This document shows positions 13,743 to 14,201 of a DNA stretch of 14,201 bases, one piece after another. Position 1 is the first letter of the stretch, and each line of letters starts with the position of its first letter. The DNA is from WQTU01 sp031548835 (GTDB taxonomy: Bacteria; Spirochaetota; Spirochaetia; CADAEX01). The position numbers were made by a program, and so were the translations under genes. The DNA lies in the NCBI GenBank assembly GCA_031548835.1, contig JAVBQS010000150.1, positions 1 to 14,201 on the forward strand, read 5' to 3'. The notes beneath the pieces were generated by a model. The model was not told the DNA's origin and did not search any database. It saw only the letters and a program-made list of their open reading frames with translations.

Positions 13743-14201
13743 TTAAGCTTCCGATAATGCCTTAAAAATTTCTTCCTCTTCTTCAAAATCATCATTTTCT
13801 TGTAGAATCCATTCTATTTCTTCGTTTGTTTTCCCAACACTTTTTAAAAGTTTTCTCATCGAAATGGCAGTACTGCTGCGACCAGGGTTTTCCCATTCAG
13901 GGCAGACATCTTTTTTATGAACATGTTCAATCATTTCGCCAAGACTTGTGTCATGGAATTTGTTATCTATTTTATCTAATATTTATTTTTCAAAAGCTGA
14001 TAATTTACCTTCAGGTATCTTATCTGTTATTGCTATTAAATTATGTTCATCTTTTTCAAAACGACAATTCCAGATATTTTGCACTTCTGTTTCAGCGCAT
14101 CTGTCTCTAATTAAATCATATAATAAACTTAATACAGGCCCATTTTTCATATAAACATAAGAATCACCTGTAATTGTTTGGTTTGATTCTTTTAGTGCTT
14201 C
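13743..14201 (-). pseudogene. Panacea-domain (DUF4065 / SocA-like antitoxin) gene with in-frame stop; 5' end outside window
   Basis: Reading leftwards from the window edge, the frame gives a GDSYVYMKNGPVLSLLYDLI segment typical of Panacea domains (consensus YVAM-x-x-GPV-x-S-x-x-Y). It continues to KLSAFEK, meets a TAA at 13983-13985, then goes on in the same frame with ILDKIDNKFHDTSLGEMIEH and a PEWENPG segment, ending at TAA 13743-13745. The continuation across the stop fits the family without any gap, so a single nonsense mutation is the simplest reading. Panacea-domain proteins are known antitoxins that neutralise varied toxins, and also occur as phage or accessory proteins. The 63-codon frame starting at ATG 13934 is only the last part and would lack most of the domain. 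Its stop touches the start of the downstream partner (TAAATG), a typical two-gene operon layout. The N-terminus lies beyond 14201. Confidence 0.65.

Noticed and set aside
13538..13795. An 85-codon minus-strand frame as a complete gene
   Set aside because: Its first 17 codons overlap the end of the Panacea frame and look like arbitrary basic residues; only the middle (HLFIIITDP to VPVTTF) looks conserved, and the better start (ATG 13742, TAAATG junction) is in another frame. I treat it as part of a frameshifted pseudogene.
13983..13985. Programmed stop-codon readthrough or recoding of TAA in the Panacea gene
   Set aside because: No selenocysteine-type TGA, no downstream structure I can recognise, and the adjacent gene is also broken. 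Decay is simpler.
13826..14154. Plus-strand frames at the right end
   Set aside because: They are antisense to the Panacea coding sequence, have no ribosome site and no recognisable motifs.
1..14201. CRISPR array, insertion sequence or prophage genes
   Set aside because: No regularly spaced repeats, transposase motifs or phage structural genes are visible anywhere in the window.

Overview
The window is AT-rich chromosomal DNA and very probably comes from a spirochaete close to Treponema. The evidence is a periplasmic flagellar sheath protein FlaA, a cheA–cheW–cheX–cheY cluster whose CheW is fused to a CheR-like domain, a protein ending in the SPASM-type cysteine domain seen in spirochaetes, and a SpsF-like cytidylyltransferase cluster next to an amidase and a GerMN protein. 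The species cannot be named from the sequence alone.

Region 1 (1–7223, all + strand) is a tightly packed and often overlapping run of seven genes: the 3' end of a SPASM-domain protein, a probable family 2-type glycosyltransferase, an SpsF-type cytidylyltransferase, a two-domain fusion (PseG/SpsG-like plus SAM methyltransferase), an ATP-grasp ligase with an unassigned C-terminal part, a secreted N-acetylmuramoyl-L-alanine amidase and a membrane-anchored GerMN protein. The first five look like a pathway that makes and attaches an unusual sugar or sugar-peptide conjugate. The last two point to the cell wall. No end product can be named. A weak hairpin after 7223 may end the unit.

Region 2 (7224–8610) holds flaA as its own unit, with a strong sigma70-type promoter, a good ribosome binding site and an intrinsic terminator.

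Region 3 (8611–13477) is the chemotaxis operon. It encodes the CheA kinase with an enlarged P3 dimerisation region, CheW–CheR-like, the CheX phosphatase and the CheY regulator. A tRNA-Val(GAC) follows 15 bases later and a perfect-stem terminator closes the unit. CheA phosphorylates CheY, CheX removes the phosphate, and CheW–CheR-like builds the receptor array. This matches the spirochaete F2-type system. The tRNA has C instead of the near-universal U at position 33.

Region 4 (13500–14201, - strand) holds remnants of a two-gene module. A Panacea-domain (DUF4065) antitoxin-like gene is interrupted by one in-frame TAA. Immediately downstream is a partner gene whose conserved segments now lie in two frames. 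I read this as a decaying toxin–antitoxin-type module beside the tRNA.
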